A DNA stretch of 64,000 nt from positions 51,487 through 115,486 of the forward strand of contig NZ_WOTO01000026.1 in assembly GCF_010993775.1 (NCBI RefSeq). The letters run 5' to 3'. Below are positions 40,671 through 55,329 of this stretch, piece after piece. Each line of letters opens with the position of its first letter. The stretch's first letter is position 1. Made by a program: the position numbers and the translations under genes. This DNA is from Fodinicola feengrottensis (GTDB lineage Bacteria; Actinomycetota; Actinomycetes; Mycobacteriales; HKI-0501). The notes beneath the pieces were generated by a model. The model was not told the origin of the DNA. It saw only the letters and a program-made list of their open reading frames with translations, and did no database searches.

Positions 40671-40811
40671 GCCGCGAACGTAACGGTTCTGTCCTTTTCG
40701 TTACATTCGCGGCGGTGGCTTGTCGTGGTATGCTCGACCGTCTGACTGCCATCAAACAGGCAAGCAGGAGCTAGCCCCGATGATTCATACGGTAACTCGC
40801 AGGAGGCATGG

Positions 40812-43116
40812 GTGTCAAGTTTGTCAACTACCGACGACCTTGAAAATGAGCAGCAGTACGTGAGCATGCTCTACGGACGCCTCGACAACCTGCGCGAGCA
40901 GGCAGCCGAACGGCTCGCCAGTGAGCTGCGCGCGACCGGCGGCACGCCGCAGGACCGGACGCAACGGGACTCGCTCACCTCGCTGCACACCGAGCGGGTC
41001 GCACGGTACGACGCGGTGGAGCAGGGGCTGTGTTTCGGCCGGCTGGACCTGCAGGACGGCGGTCACCAGCACATCGGCCGCATCGGTCTCTTCGACGACG
41101 ACGGCGACTTCGAGCCGTTGCTGCTGGACTGGCGGGCGCCGGCGGCCCGGCCGTTCTACGTGGCCACCGCCGCTACCCCGGACGGGGGTCGCCCGCCGCC
41201 GGCACATCCGCACCAGCCAGCGGACGGTCACCGGGCTGGACGACGAGCTGCTGGTCGCGGATCCGTCCGCTGATACCGAAACCCAGACACTGACCGGCGA
41301 GGCGGTGCTGCTCGCTGCGCTGACGGCGAACCGTACCGGCCGGATGCAGGACATCGTCGAGACCACCAGGCCGAGCAGGACGACGAGGCGATCCGTTCCG
41401 ACCTCGCCGGGGTGCTGGTGGTGCAGGGCGGGCCGGGCACCGGCAAGACGGCCGTCGCCTTGCACCGCGCCGCTTACCTGCTCTACACGTACCACCGGCA
41501 GCTGAGCGGGCGAGGCGTGCTGATCGTCGGCCCCCGAACGACACCTTCCTGCGCTATATCTCGCAGGTGTTGCCGCCGTCGCTGGCCGAGACCGGCGTGC
41601 TGCTGGCCACTCTCGGCGACCTCTACCCCGGGGTCACCGCGCGGCGCCCGGAGTCGGCCGCCGCCGCCGCTGAGCTGAAGGGGCGTACGCAGCTGGTCGA
41701 GATCCTGGCCGCAGCCGTGAGCGACCGCCAGCAGGTGCCTGAAGAACCGATCCTGATCGACGTCGGCCGGCACACCCTCTCGCTGGACAAACAGGCGTGC
41801 TCGGTGGCGCGGGAGCAGGCTCGCGCTTCCCGCCTGCCGCACAACCTGGCCCGGCCGATCTTCGCCGCGGGGGTGCTGGCCACCCTGGTCGCACAGGTCG
41901 CCGAGCGGATTGGGACCGACCCGTACTGGGACGATCCGCTGGGCGGCAACGACGCGCCGGGTACGCCGAACGTGCTGGACACCGACGACCTGGCGGACAT
42001 CCGGGCGGATCTGTCGACCGAGCCGGCCGTGCAGGCGGTCATCGACGACCTCTGGCCGCCGCTGGAGCCGGAGCGGTTTCTGGCTGATTTCTACGCCTCC
42101 GCGGACGCTCTGGAATCGGCCGCGCCGCAGTTCAGCGCCGCCGAGCGGGCCTTGCTGCTGCGTACAGCGGACGGTGGGTGGAGCCCGTCGGACGTGCCGC
42201 TGCTCGACGAGGCCGCCGAGCTGCTGGGCGTGGACGACACCGCCGAGCGGGCCCGCGCCGAGCGGGAGCGGCAGGCCCGGCTGGAGTACGCGCAGGGCGT
42301 ACTCGATCTGGCGGCTGGATCGCAGTCCTTCGAGCTGGAGGGCTTCTCGGAGGCCGGGATCGCGGTCATCTCCGATCTTATGGACGCCGAGGCGGTGGCT
42401 GCTCGGTATGCCGAGGACGTACGGCAAAAACCGCCGCCGCGCACGCGGCCGCCGACCGCAACTGGGTGTTCGGCCACGTGATCGTGGACGAGGCGCAGGA
42501 GTTGTCGCCGATGGCGTGGCGGCTGTTGATGCGACGCTGCCCGAGCCGCTCCATGACCGTCGCCGGCGATCTCGCGCAGACCGGCTCGCTGGCCGGCCGC
42601 GGTTCGTGGGCGGAGATCTTTTCGCCGTACGTGGCCGATCGCTGGCGGCTGACCGAGCTGACCGTCAGCTACCGTACGCCGGCCGAGATCATGGCGCGGG
42701 CCGCGCTCGTCCTAGCCGACATCGACCCGGCCTTTCAGGCGCCCAAAGCGGTACGCAGCACCGGCGTCGAGCCGTGGGACGAGACCGGTTCCCCGGGCCG
42801 GCTCGCCGAAATCGTGGCGCAGGAAGCAAAAGAGGTCGGCGATGGCCGTCTGGGTGTCATCGCTCCAGCGGGCCTGGTCGCCCAGCTGACTCCGGCCCTG
42901 GCCGCGGCGATCCCGGAGCTGGCCATCGGGGCGGCCCCGGACCTCGAACGCCGAGTCGTCCTTTTGACCGTACCGCAAGCAAAAGGTCTCGAATTCGACA
43001 CGGTGGTGACCGTCGACCCGGACGGCATCGTCGCCGAGTCGCCGCGCGGGCTGAGCGACCTTTACGTCGCCCTGACCCGGGCCACCCAGCGACTCGGCGT
43101 TTTCACGCTGTCCTGA
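40812..43116 (+). CDS. helD: HelD RNA polymerase-recycling ATPase, frameshifted
   Basis: UvrD-like superfamily 1 motor of about 768 residues that removes RNA polymerase from stalled complexes. N-terminal coiled arm (RLDNLREQAAERLASEL), HIGRIGLFDDDGDFEPLLLDWRAP is longer than needed but IGRIGLFD and DWRAPAARPFY are the typical HelD signature; then Walker A VVQGGPGTGKTAVALHRA, VIVDEAQELSPMAW (Walker B), and motif VPQAKGLEFDTV with YVALTRATQRL. GTG 40812 follows AGGAGG. Frames break near 41190, 41380, 41540 and 42430. No rifamycin-associated element is seen upstream, so HelR-type rifamycin resistance is not supported. Confidence 0.82.
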
Positions 43117-43124
43117 CGTGCGTC

Positions 43125-43158
43125 CCGTCGCCGGTTGAATTCTTTTGACCGGCGACGG
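43125..43158 (+). terminator. Bidirectional terminator between helD and DUF1345 gene
   Basis: CCGTCGCCGGT and ACCGGCGACGG form a perfect 11-bp stem with a 12-base TGAATTCTTTTG loop, 9 bases after the helD stop. It sits between convergent genes and can act for both. Confidence 0.8.
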
Positions 43159-43226
43159 TCGCGCCCAGTTCCGCCATGGCAGCCCCACCCATTCGGGCTT
43201 TCTGGCGACTCCGCCTTGACCGAGGG

Positions 43227-43898
43227 CTATTTTCCGGCGAGAGCGTTGACGGCTATGCCGACAAGGGCCGCGTTGTAGAAGAAAGAGAGAACGCCATGGG
43301 TCAGCGCCGCATAGCGCAGCGGCCGGGCCTGGATCTGCACGTCGGACACTGCGAACGATGTTCCGGGGGTGAAGGAGAAGTAGGCGAAGTCGAGGTGGTT
43401 CGGTCGGTTCGTGGCCGGAAATTCCAGGCCCCCGGCAGCTTCGGATCGATAGAACAAGTAGGCATACCAGCCGGCGTAGCCCAAATGCAGAAGGATCCAG
43501 GCCGCGATTACCGCTAGTGCGCCGCAAAGCTTGAGGAAGAACAACAATGTCGAGTCGAGGTCACCGTCCTGGGCGGCCGCGTCCGCGGCGACCACCAGGA
43601 GGCCTCCGGTGACGCCGGCGACGCTGGTGACCAAGGTGCCAGCGAGGCCGATCGTACGGCCGAGTTTGCCGCCGACCCAGTCCGGTACGCCGGTGTCGAC
43701 CTCCTTGGACGTCCGCCTGCTGCGGTGGATACGCAGCCATTGCACCGCGATATAGCCGAACGCGATCACGTTCCAGCCAACCAGGACGGCCAAAGTCACC
43801 GACGCGTCCGGAACGGCGACCCACGCCACCGCGAGGACGACGCTGCCGACGGTGATCAGCAGGACCTCGGCAATCCGATCGACACGCTGACCAGCCAT
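43227..43898 (-). CDS. DUF1345 membrane protein
   Basis: Intact membrane protein of about 223 residues. The C-terminal FAYFSFTPGTSFAVSDVQIQ, followed by LSFFYNAALVGIAVNALA, is the DUF1345 hallmark. ATG 43898 is chosen over the GTG at 43934 because the family starts close to the first helix. Function unknown. Confidence 0.8.
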   Translation of the reverse strand: MAGQRVDRIAEVLLITVGSVVLAVAWVAVPDASVTLAVLVGWNVIAFGYIAVQWLRIHRSRRTSKEVDTGVPDWVGGKLGRTIGLAGTLVTSVAGVTGGLLVVAADAAAQDGDLDSTLLFFLKLCGALAVIAAWILLHLGYAGWYAYLFYRSEAAGGLEFPATNRPNHLDFAYFSFTPGTSFAVSDVQIQARPLRYAALTHGVLSFFYNAALVGIAVNALAGK

Positions 43899-44061
43899 GG
43901 CGGAGAAAGTATCATAAATCGGACAGAGAGCCACGACACATCGCCTTCGTGCGGTGTGGCTTGCCGGAATATTCGTACGGACATTGATAAAAACAGGGGC
44001 CGCACCAACCCGAGCCAGAAGGACGCCCGATGCCCCGTACGACCCCGGCGGCGATGCCGCG

Positions 44062-44781
44062 ATGATGGGTCACACCCACGCGCTCAGTGGCGCCGCCGTC
44101 TGGCTCGCCGCGGCGCCGTTGCTGGCTCAGGTCACGCCGATCGGGGTGCCGGAGCTGCTGGCCGGCGCGGTGGTCACCGCCGGAGCCGCGCTGCTGCCCG
44201 ACTGCGATCACCCCTCAGCGACTGTCGCTCGTACGTTCGGCTGGCCCACCCGGCAGCTCGCCCGCGGCATCGCTTGGGTGTCCGGCGGGCACCGAAAGGG
44301 CACCCACGCGATCTGGGCCGTCCCCATCACCGGCGCACTCGCCCAGGCGACGGTCGTCGGCGGACACTGGATCCCTTACCTGCCAACGATCGCGGTCGTC
44401 CTCGCGATCGGGCTGGGGCTGCGCGGTCTCGGCTGGACTCACGGCGGCACCCTGGCGAACATCGGCACTTTTCTTTTCTGTGCGGGCGCCGCCGTGCTGG
44501 CCACGATCGCCGGAGTCCACTGGGCGTGGGTGGGCGCGAGCTATGCGCTCGGCGTCGCGGCGCACATCGCCGGAGACGTGATGACCAAGGAGGGCGTGCC
44601 GCTCTTCTACCCACTCAGCAAACACCGGTTCAGCGGCAGCCCGATGCCGACCGGAGGCCTGCGCGAAAAATGGCTGGTGGCCCTGCCGATCGCGATGGTG
44701 GCCGCCACGCTGGTGCTCTATCGCCTCGGCGCGATGCCCTATTTGTTCGCCATGCTGGCCACCGCCGGCGTACCGCGCTAA
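44062..44781 (+). CDS. YdjM-like membrane-bound metal-dependent hydrolase
   Basis: Intact protein of 239 residues of the YdjM family. N-terminal MMGHTHALSGAAVW starts with a possible metal site (H-x-H), then LLPDCDHPSATVAR (D-x-D-H) and GGHRKGTHAIWAV give further His/Asp ligands; AAHIAGDVMTKEGVPLFYPL is the typical C-terminal part. Four to five membrane helices lie between. The real activity of this family is unknown. Three tiny ORFs and a terminator follow on the same strand. Confidence 0.78.
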   Translation: MMGHTHALSGAAVWLAAAPLLAQVTPIGVPELLAGAVVTAGAALLPDCDHPSATVARTFGWPTRQLARGIAWVSGGHRKGTHAIWAVPITGALAQATVVGGHWIPYLPTIAVVLAIGLGLRGLGWTHGGTLANIGTFLFCAGAAVLATIAGVHWAWVGASYALGVAAHIAGDVMTKEGVPLFYPLSKHRFSGSPMPTGGLREKWLVALPIAMVAATLVLYRLGAMPYLFAMLATAGVPR

Positions 44782-44827
44782 CGGCCGGTGTGACTTTCGA
44801 GTTTCGCGCACGTCTCGCCTGGTGACC

Positions 44828-44863
44828 ATGAAACCTCGTTGGGGAGGAGCACGAGATGCGTAA
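44828..44863 (+). CDS. Tiny ORF, 11 residues
   Basis: ATG 44828 encodes MKPRWGGARDA; its stop TAA lies within the start region of the next tiny ORF, and its own codons contain that ORF's GGGGAGGAG ribosome site. No clear ribosome site of its own is visible. May be a leader ORF or chance. Confidence 0.35.
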   Translation: MKPRWGGARDA

Positions 44864-44918
44864 CCGTGGCTGGCTGTTGGCCTGGGACTGGACCATGTTT
44901 GGCTTTGACTGGGGGTAA
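44856..44918 (+). CDS. Trp-rich 20-residue micropeptide
   Basis: ATG 44856 follows a strong GGGGAGGAG site and encodes MRNRGWLLAWDWTMFGFDWG: four Trp and two Phe in 20 residues. It ends at TAA 44918 and is followed 4 bases later by another ATG with the same MRN start. It could be a translated leader peptide reporting Trp supply, a RiPP-like substrate, or a toxin-like small peptide. No trp gene follows in the window. A hairpin terminator lies just downstream. Confidence 0.55.
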   Translation: MRNRGWLLAWDWTMFGFDWG

Positions 44919-44921
44919 AAG

Positions 44922-44945
44922 ATGCGAAACCAGAACTGGACCTGA
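44922..44945 (+). CDS. Tiny ORF, 7 residues
   Basis: ATG 44922 encodes MRNQNWT and stops at 44945. It repeats the MRN start and a Trp of the preceding ORF, suggesting a duplicated, truncated copy. Expression is unproven. Confidence 0.35.
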   Translation: MRNQNWT

Positions 44946-44951
44946 GAGCCG

Positions 44952-44983
44952 GGCGTTCCCGGCGCGGACTCGCCGGGAACGCC
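44952..44983 (+). terminator. Strong hairpin after the tiny ORFs
   Basis: GGCGTTCCCGGCG-CGGACT-CGCCGGGAACGCC, a perfect 13-bp stem with 6-base loop, then CTCCCCC with no T-tract. It ends the ydjM-like/tiny-ORF unit and also lies at the end of the convergent AraC gene. Confidence 0.78.
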
Positions 44984-44995
44984 TCCCCCAGCCTG

Positions 44996-45826
44996 TCAGC
45001 CACTCTCAGCGGCTGACAGACCATGGGCGGCGAGCAGCCGCCGCAGCGTGCTCGGGGTGTGGTCGAGGTGGTCTCGTACGGTCCGAGTGAGGTGCGCCTG
45101 GTCGGCGAAACCCAGATCGGCCGCCAAGGCGGCGAGGCTCGGTTCACCCGCCTCCAGCCGATCCAACGCGCGCGTTATGCGCACTCGGTTTCGGTAGTGA
45201 GTCAGGGAAACTCCCAGCTCTCGGGAAAAGGCGCGACTGAGCCGGTACGGGGAACAGTCCAGCAGTGCGGCGAGCGAGCTGAGCCGGCTCGCCGCCGGGT
45301 GGTCGGCCATGATCGCCGCTCGCGCGTTCTCCGCGAGCGCCCGGTCAGTCGGCGTCGGCCGGACGTGAACGGGCAGCGCGCGGGTCGACGCGCCAGAGAC
45401 GACACCGCCCAGCAGGCCGAGCAGTCGTTCGGTGAGGGCATAACCGGGATCCGGCCGGGCGGCCAGAATGGCCCGGTGGGTGAGCTCGATCCGCGCGTCT
45501 GCGTAAACCCGGTAGCGGCTGATCGGCGTGTCGCCGGCCATCGAACGCCACAGTCGCGGGCTCACTGTGATCACCGTGGAGAGCTCGCCGGAAACCGGAT
45601 GCGCGTACTGCCGCGGCTCGCCCGGAACCCCGAGGTAGCAGGTCGTCCTGTCCACCTCGAAAATCGCACCACAGCTGCGTACCCGGAATATTCCCTTACG
45701 TACCAACACGATCTGGTACGCGTGCTGATATCCCTCGAACCAGCCGGTGTGGTCATCCAGACAGCTGAACTTCTCGACGCTGAAGTCGGGGTCGCTGGCG
45801 ATGACGGCGTCCTTGGCCTGATGCAC
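44996..45826 (-). CDS. AraC-family regulator
   Basis: Intact regulator of 276 residues. The N-terminal half is a cupin-like effector domain (YQHAYQIVLVRKGIFRVRS). The C-terminal two HTH motifs are canonical: SSLAALLDCSPYRLSRAFSR and PSLAALAADLGFADQAHLTR, with the TVRDHLDHTPSTLRR end. It is divergent from the secreted NTF2-like gene at 45937, a likely target (inference). Confidence 0.85.
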   Translation of the reverse strand: MHQAKDAVIASDPDFSVEKFSCLDDHTGWFEGYQHAYQIVLVRKGIFRVRSCGAIFEVDRTTCYLGVPGEPRQYAHPVSGELSTVITVSPRLWRSMAGDTPISRYRVYADARIELTHRAILAARPDPGYALTERLLGLLGGVVSGASTRALPVHVRPTPTDRALAENARAAIMADHPAASRLSSLAALLDCSPYRLSRAFSRELGVSLTHYRNRVRITRALDRLEAGEPSLAALAADLGFADQAHLTRTVRDHLDHTPSTLRRLLAAHGLSAAESG

Positions 45827-45936
45827 GCTGGGAACGCTACGCCGGCGAAGTGACAGCGGCGCAACATCTTCAAGACCTCCGACGCACGGGCGGGCAGCCT
45901 CAGTGCTGCGAGTCCGTCGCGAAAACAGGAGGAATC

Positions 45937-46418
45937 ATGGCCAAGGTCAGGAAGCACGCGATCGCCGCCGGCGTGGCGGTCGCCACCCTGCTCGCTACCC
46001 CGGCGATCGCCGCACACGCCGATGTTTCGCCCCAGCACCAGAAAAGTCCCGCCGAGATTGTCGCCGCGCTGGACGTGAAATACCAGGCCGCGGTGAAGAG
46101 GAACGACGCGGCCACGATGTCTCGGATCCTTACCGACGACTTCGTCATCGTCACCGGCCGGGGTTCGGTCTTCACCAAGGCGGACACAGTGAACGACGCG
46201 AAAACCCAGGCATGCGCGTACAAGCAACAGGACGAGATGCCCGGGACCCAGAAAGTCCGCGTCTTCGGGCACTCGACAGCGACGGTGACGGCCCTTTTGT
46301 GGCTCAAGGGCAGTTGCCTGGACGGGTCGACCTTCGACCAGAAACTTTGGTTCAGTGACACGTACGTTCTCAGGTACGGGTCGTGGGGCTATTCGTTCGG
46401 CCAGTCGTCCATTCACAT

Positions 46419-46422
<4 letters not shown>
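45937..46422 (+). CDS. Secreted NTF2-like (DUF4440-type) protein
   Basis: Intact protein of 161 residues. ATG 45937 follows AGGAGG; the earlier in-frame ATG at 45850 would precede the signal. Signal peptide VRKHAIAAGVAVATLLATPA with cleavage near AHA. Mature NTF2-like fold: IVAALDVKYQAAVKRNDAAT, ILTDDFVIVTGRGSVFTKAD, WGYSFGQSSIHI. Substrate or partner unknown. Its stop overlaps that of the convergent giant gene. Confidence 0.78.
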
Positions 46423-52038
<5,616 letters not shown>

Positions 52039-52062
52039 CGGGTCTCCGTTGTCCCTCAGAGG

Positions 52063-52431
52063 TCAGATGCTGCCAGTGGCGGGTCTCGCGATCGGGCGGC
52101 CGGGGCGCGTCTCGGTAGCCCTGGAGGCCAGCCGCTTCTCGGCCAGCGCCGCGGTCCGCTTCATCCGGTCCGCCGCCGCGGCGAGCGTGGCCGAGCCGTC
52201 CGAGGTGAGCCGGTAGTAGCGGCGCAGCCGCCCTTCCACCACCTCTTCCCGCTCGACCTCCACCAACCCGTCTTCCTGCAGCCGGTCGAGGGCGCCATAG
52301 ACCGTGCCGGCCCGCAGTCGTACGCGATCCAGGGAAAGCGTCGCGACCTCCTGGATGAGCCCGTAACCGTGCAGCGACTCGGCAGCGAGCGCGGTCAGCA
52401 TCAGGAATGTCGGCTCCTGCATACTCGCCAT
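52063..52431 (-). CDS. PadR-family regulator
   Basis: Regulator of about 122 residues: EPTFLMLTALAAESLHGYGL, the PadR YxL...HGY core, then LRAGTVYGALDRLQEDGLVE (recognition helix) and a wing VVEGRLRRYYRLT. ATG 52431 (MASMQEP) is preferred to the upstream in-frame starts. The start overlaps a strong palindrome, so it probably represses itself and the membrane protein. Confidence 0.82.
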   Translation of the reverse strand: MASMQEPTFLMLTALAAESLHGYGLIQEVATLSLDRVRLRAGTVYGALDRLQEDGLVEVEREEVVEGRLRRYYRLTSDGSATLAAAADRMKRTAALAEKRLASRATETRPGRPIARPATGSI

Positions 52432-52463
52432 CTGTATATACCGCCTTCCGTTATATGCAGATG
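52429..52463. promoter_or_regulatory. PadR operator candidate
   Basis: CATCTGTATATA and TATATGCAGATG form a palindrome with 11 of 12 arm matches around an 11-base spacer. It contains the ATATA cores known from PadR sites and overlaps the PadR start codon. Confidence 0.72.
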
Positions 52464-52489
52464 ACCGTATCACCGACCCGCTGGCATGG

Positions 52490-53458
52490 TCAGCCGAGTA
52501 CGACGTCTTTCACCGCGAGCGGCGAGTCACCCTTGCGGTAGGTGACCTCGCGGATGCCCAGGGCCTGCTTAAGCTTGCCCGCCGGCAGCACCATCGGAGT
52601 CGGTGCCGGCGCCTTGCCCGGAGCCGGCAGTGGATAGGCGGTGGTGGTCGCACTGTGAAAGGTCACATTCCCTTCGGTCTTGGTGAAAAGCTGATGCACA
52701 TGGCCGTTCAGGCACGTCACGGACGAGAACCGCCGCAGGTAGCTGAGCGCCTGGGTGGCGTCATCGGTGGCCCACCCCCAGCCCGGGAACATCGCGAAAA
52801 GCGGGATGTGGCTGAACACCACGATCGGGGTGTCGGACGACAGCCCGGCCACATCCCGGCGAATGAATTCGAGCTGTGCCGTACCAAGATGGCCGAGCTT
52901 TTCCAAGCTCAACGTGTTCACCAACGACAGGAAATGCACGCCTTTCATGTCAAAGCTGTACCACCCGTCGCCGACCGTGCCGGCGCCGAAGAACTGCCGG
53001 TATTTCTGGCCGTGGTCGTCGATGGAGTCATGTTCGCCCGGTACGGTCAAAGTTTTCCCAGTGTGTAAACCCTTCATCATCTGGGCGACCTGGTCGAACT
53101 GCGCCGCGGTGGCCAGATGCGTCAGATCTCCGGTGTGCATCACGAAATCCGGCCGGTACGGCAGCGCGTTGATCTGCTGGATCGCTGCCGAGAAAGTCTC
53201 GGTGACGGCCAGGTTGGCGGGGCCGGTGAAGCCGAGATGACTGTCGCTGATCTGGACGAATTTCAACGCATGCGGATCGTCCACAATGGGCGGTGCCGGC
53301 TGCCCGGCAACATGGCTGATCACCTCGCCGCCGGCCACCACCAACACGACGGCCGACCCGAACCACGCCGAATGCCGCCGCATGAGCTGCCGGCGGGTCA
53401 TGCCATGCGGACCGGGATTCTCTTGCTCGGCTGGGATTTCCGCGTCAGGCTTGGTCAC
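52490..53458 (-). CDS. Metallophosphoesterase, membrane anchored
   Basis: Calcineurin-like phosphoesterase of about 322 residues. GTG 53458 overlaps the cupredoxin stop (GTGA). An N-terminal helix (AWFGSAVVLVVAGGEVIS) after basic RRQLMRRH anchors it. Metal-binding motifs are complete: ISDSHLG (D-x-H), HTGDLTH (GD), PGEHD (GNHD-like), VVFSHIP (H) and CLNGHVHQL (GHxH). Fourth gene of the sigma/Rieske/cupredoxin operon. Substrate unknown. Confidence 0.85.
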   Translation of the reverse strand: MTKPDAEIPAEQENPGPHGMTRRQLMRRHSAWFGSAVVLVVAGGEVISHVAGQPAPPIVDDPHALKFVQISDSHLGFTGPANLAVTETFSAAIQQINALPYRPDFVMHTGDLTHLATAAQFDQVAQMMKGLHTGKTLTVPGEHDSIDDHGQKYRQFFGAGTVGDGWYSFDMKGVHFLSLVNTLSLEKLGHLGTAQLEFIRRDVAGLSSDTPIVVFSHIPLFAMFPGWGWATDDATQALSYLRRFSSVTCLNGHVHQLFTKTEGNVTFHSATTTAYPLPAPGKAPAPTPMVLPAGKLKQALGIREVTYRKGDSPLAVKDVVLG

Positions 53459-53892
53459 CGCGTCACCACCACAGTGCCAGTCATGAACGGGTGAATGGTG
53501 CACAGGTACGCGTACGTGCCGGCCGCGGTGAAGGTGTGCCGATAGACCCCGCTCGTATTGAGCGCCGGCGACTGCAACTGGCTCGCCGGCGGCACCGAGG
53601 TGACCGTGTGCGAGTCCTGGTCGGCGTTCGTCCAGGTGACCACCGCGCCGACGTGCACCGTGATGGTCACGGGCTCGAAAGCGAAGTTCTTTATTGAGAC
53701 CGAAGTGGTGGCGACCGGCGCGGTGGTGACCGGCGCGCTGGACGCCGGCATGGACATGCCGGGCATCGGCGCGGCGGCCGACGGCGACGCCGCCGGAAGG
53801 GTACCCGCCGCGCCGCAGGCGGCAAGCAGGCCCAGGCTGACCCCGGTCACCACCGCGACCGAGGCGCAGCGCAGCTGAGCAGCTGTTCTCAT
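53455..53892 (-). CDS. Cupredoxin-domain lipoprotein
   Basis: Lipoprotein of 145 residues. ATG 53892 follows GGAGAAGG; lipobox LLAACG gives the acylated Cys at about residue 26. A low-complexity linker with MPGMSM (possible extra Cu-binding Met) leads to the cupredoxin fold, with type 1 copper ligands His in DSHTV, Cys, His and Met in YLCTIHPFM. Electron carrier or copper sensor at the membrane face. Lies between the Rieske and phosphoesterase genes. Confidence 0.85.
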   Translation of the reverse strand: MRTAAQLRCASVAVVTGVSLGLLAACGAAGTLPAASPSAAAPMPGMSMPASSAPVTTAPVATTSVSIKNFAFEPVTITVHVGAVVTWTNADQDSHTVTSVPPASQLQSPALNTSGVYRHTFTAAGTYAYLCTIHPFMTGTVVVTR

Positions 53893-53980
53893 GATGGTTT
53901 TCCTTCTCCGGCCCCGATCATCGCGGGCCTCGGTGGCGGATCCGCGGTCCGCGGATCTCACCTACCGATAGCCAACCGGG

Positions 53981-54668
53981 TTACACGTGCGGCGCGAAAA
54001 CCTGGACCAGCCCGTCGATTTCCCGTACCGCCAACCGCGGCAGCGGGGGCAGGGTGATGGGCAGCTGATGGCGCAAAACCTCGCCGGTGACCGCGAAAGA
54101 CGCGCGATGACACGGACAGTTCAGTTGTTTCTGCGCATTGTCCAACACCAAGCGGCAGCCCAGGTGCGTACAAACACCCGAGACCGCGCGCAGCTTTCCG
54201 CTGGTACGCTCAACAAATCCGGTGACGACGCCCAGATCGAAGGGCTTCACCCCGCCGTCGCCGATTTCGTGGCTGCCAGCCACTGTTCGCCATTCCCCGA
54301 CGTTCGGCGTCAGGGTCTGCGCGGCGATCGGCGCGTCGGCGAGCGTTGGTGGCCTGGTCAGGACGAATTCGGCTCCCGCACCCACCACGGCCGACCCGGC
54401 CGCCACCGCGGCGGCTTGGACGAACCGGCGCCGACCGGTCTTCGCCGCTGGCGCTGGAACCGGGTCAGGCTCGGCCATCGCCTTGCTCAGCCGGTCATGC
54501 AGAGACTCCACGAAATCCTCGCTCGGCCCGGCATCGGCCGAACCCGCCGCCCGCAGCTCGATCGCGGTCCGTACGTACGCCTCGTCGCCCGGCTCAACGC
54601 CGAACGTCCGCGGCCGCCGGCCCGCGCAACAGGTCGGCAACGAATCTCCGCAACCCGCGCGTACTCAC
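53981..54668 (-). CDS. Membrane-anchored Rieske protein with cytoplasmic N domain, frameshifted
   Basis: Protein of about 228 residues. GTG 54668 overlaps the sigma-factor stop (GTGA). N-terminal 90 residues are cytoplasmic and helical (AYVRTAIELRAAG, DFVESLHDRLSKA), followed by Tat-like GRRRFVQAAAVAAGSAVVGA as a membrane anchor, then the Rieske domain: CTHLGC and CPCHRASF hold the 2Fe-2S ligands (Cys-His and Cys-His). The frame breaks near 54605-54620. Layout (cytoplasmic domain, one helix, outer sensor) is like an anti-sigma factor, and its partner sigma is encoded just upstream. Confidence 0.8.
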
Positions 54669-55261
54669 GACTCGATCCTGCCAGCGACGACCGCGGCCTG
54701 CCGCAACGCGCGGTGTTGCAGCACTTTCACGTTGCCCACGGTCACTCCCAACTCGGCCGCGGCCTCCTTCAGCGTGCAGGCGGCAAGAAACCGCAACTCC
54801 AGCACGCGCCTGTACCGAGCTGGCAACGCGGCGAGGATCGCCTCGGCTCGCGCCTGCGACCGGGTGCCCGGCTCGGCCGGCGCGAACACCTCCGCCACCT
54901 GCTCGTCGTCCAGCGTAGTGACCGGTCGGCCGAGCGTACGCCGCCAATAGCCCGCCAGCACGGTCCGCGCGACCGTCAGCAAATACGCGCGCACCTCCCC
55001 CACGCTCGCGGACACCCGCAACGGTCGGAGCGCGGCCAGGAACACCTCCTCGGTCAGGTCCTCGGCGTCCGCCCGGTTGCCCACCTTGGCGAACATGATG
55101 CGATAGACGCGGTCCACGTTGTCGCGATAAATCGCGTCCCAGTCCTGGTAAACATCGTCACCCACCAAGTGCAGCCGCGCCGGCCGGACGACCGCACCGT
55201 CGCCGGCCCGGTCCGCCGGCTCCGGCACCTTGCGTCCCACCCGAAACTGGTACGGCAGCAC
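54665..55261 (-). CDS. ECF RNA polymerase sigma factor
   Basis: Intact sigma-70 factor of about 170-198 residues. Region 2: RDNVDRVYRIMFAKVGNRAD and AEDLTEEVFLAAL. Region 4: LPARYRRVLELRFLAACTLK and AELGVTVGNVKVLQHRALRQ. GTG 55261 has a weak ribosome site; GTG 55168 (VGDDVYQDWD) would give a family-normal start. First gene of the four-gene redox operon; it may activate its own promoter (inference). Confidence 0.82.
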   Translation of the reverse strand: MLPYQFRVGRKVPEPADRAGDGAVVRPARLHLVGDDVYQDWDAIYRDNVDRVYRIMFAKVGNRADAEDLTEEVFLAALRPLRVSASVGEVRAYLLTVARTVLAGYWRRTLGRPVTTLDDEQVAEVFAPAEPGTRSQARAEAILAALPARYRRVLELRFLAACTLKEAAAELGVTVGNVKVLQHRALRQAAVVAGRIES

Positions 55262-55329
55262 CTTTCACCATCCCGCCCTCTTCGGTGGGAGCAGCGGAAA
55301 GCCACTCCACCTTGAGATACACGGCGGGG

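Noticed and set aside
40671..40811. Rifamycin-associated element upstream of helD
   Set aside because: The expected 19-bp inverted repeat is absent; only a loose CGTAACG...CGTTAC dyad is seen.
44856..44990. trp operon attenuator
   Set aside because: No trp biosynthetic gene follows; the next gene is a convergent AraC regulator.
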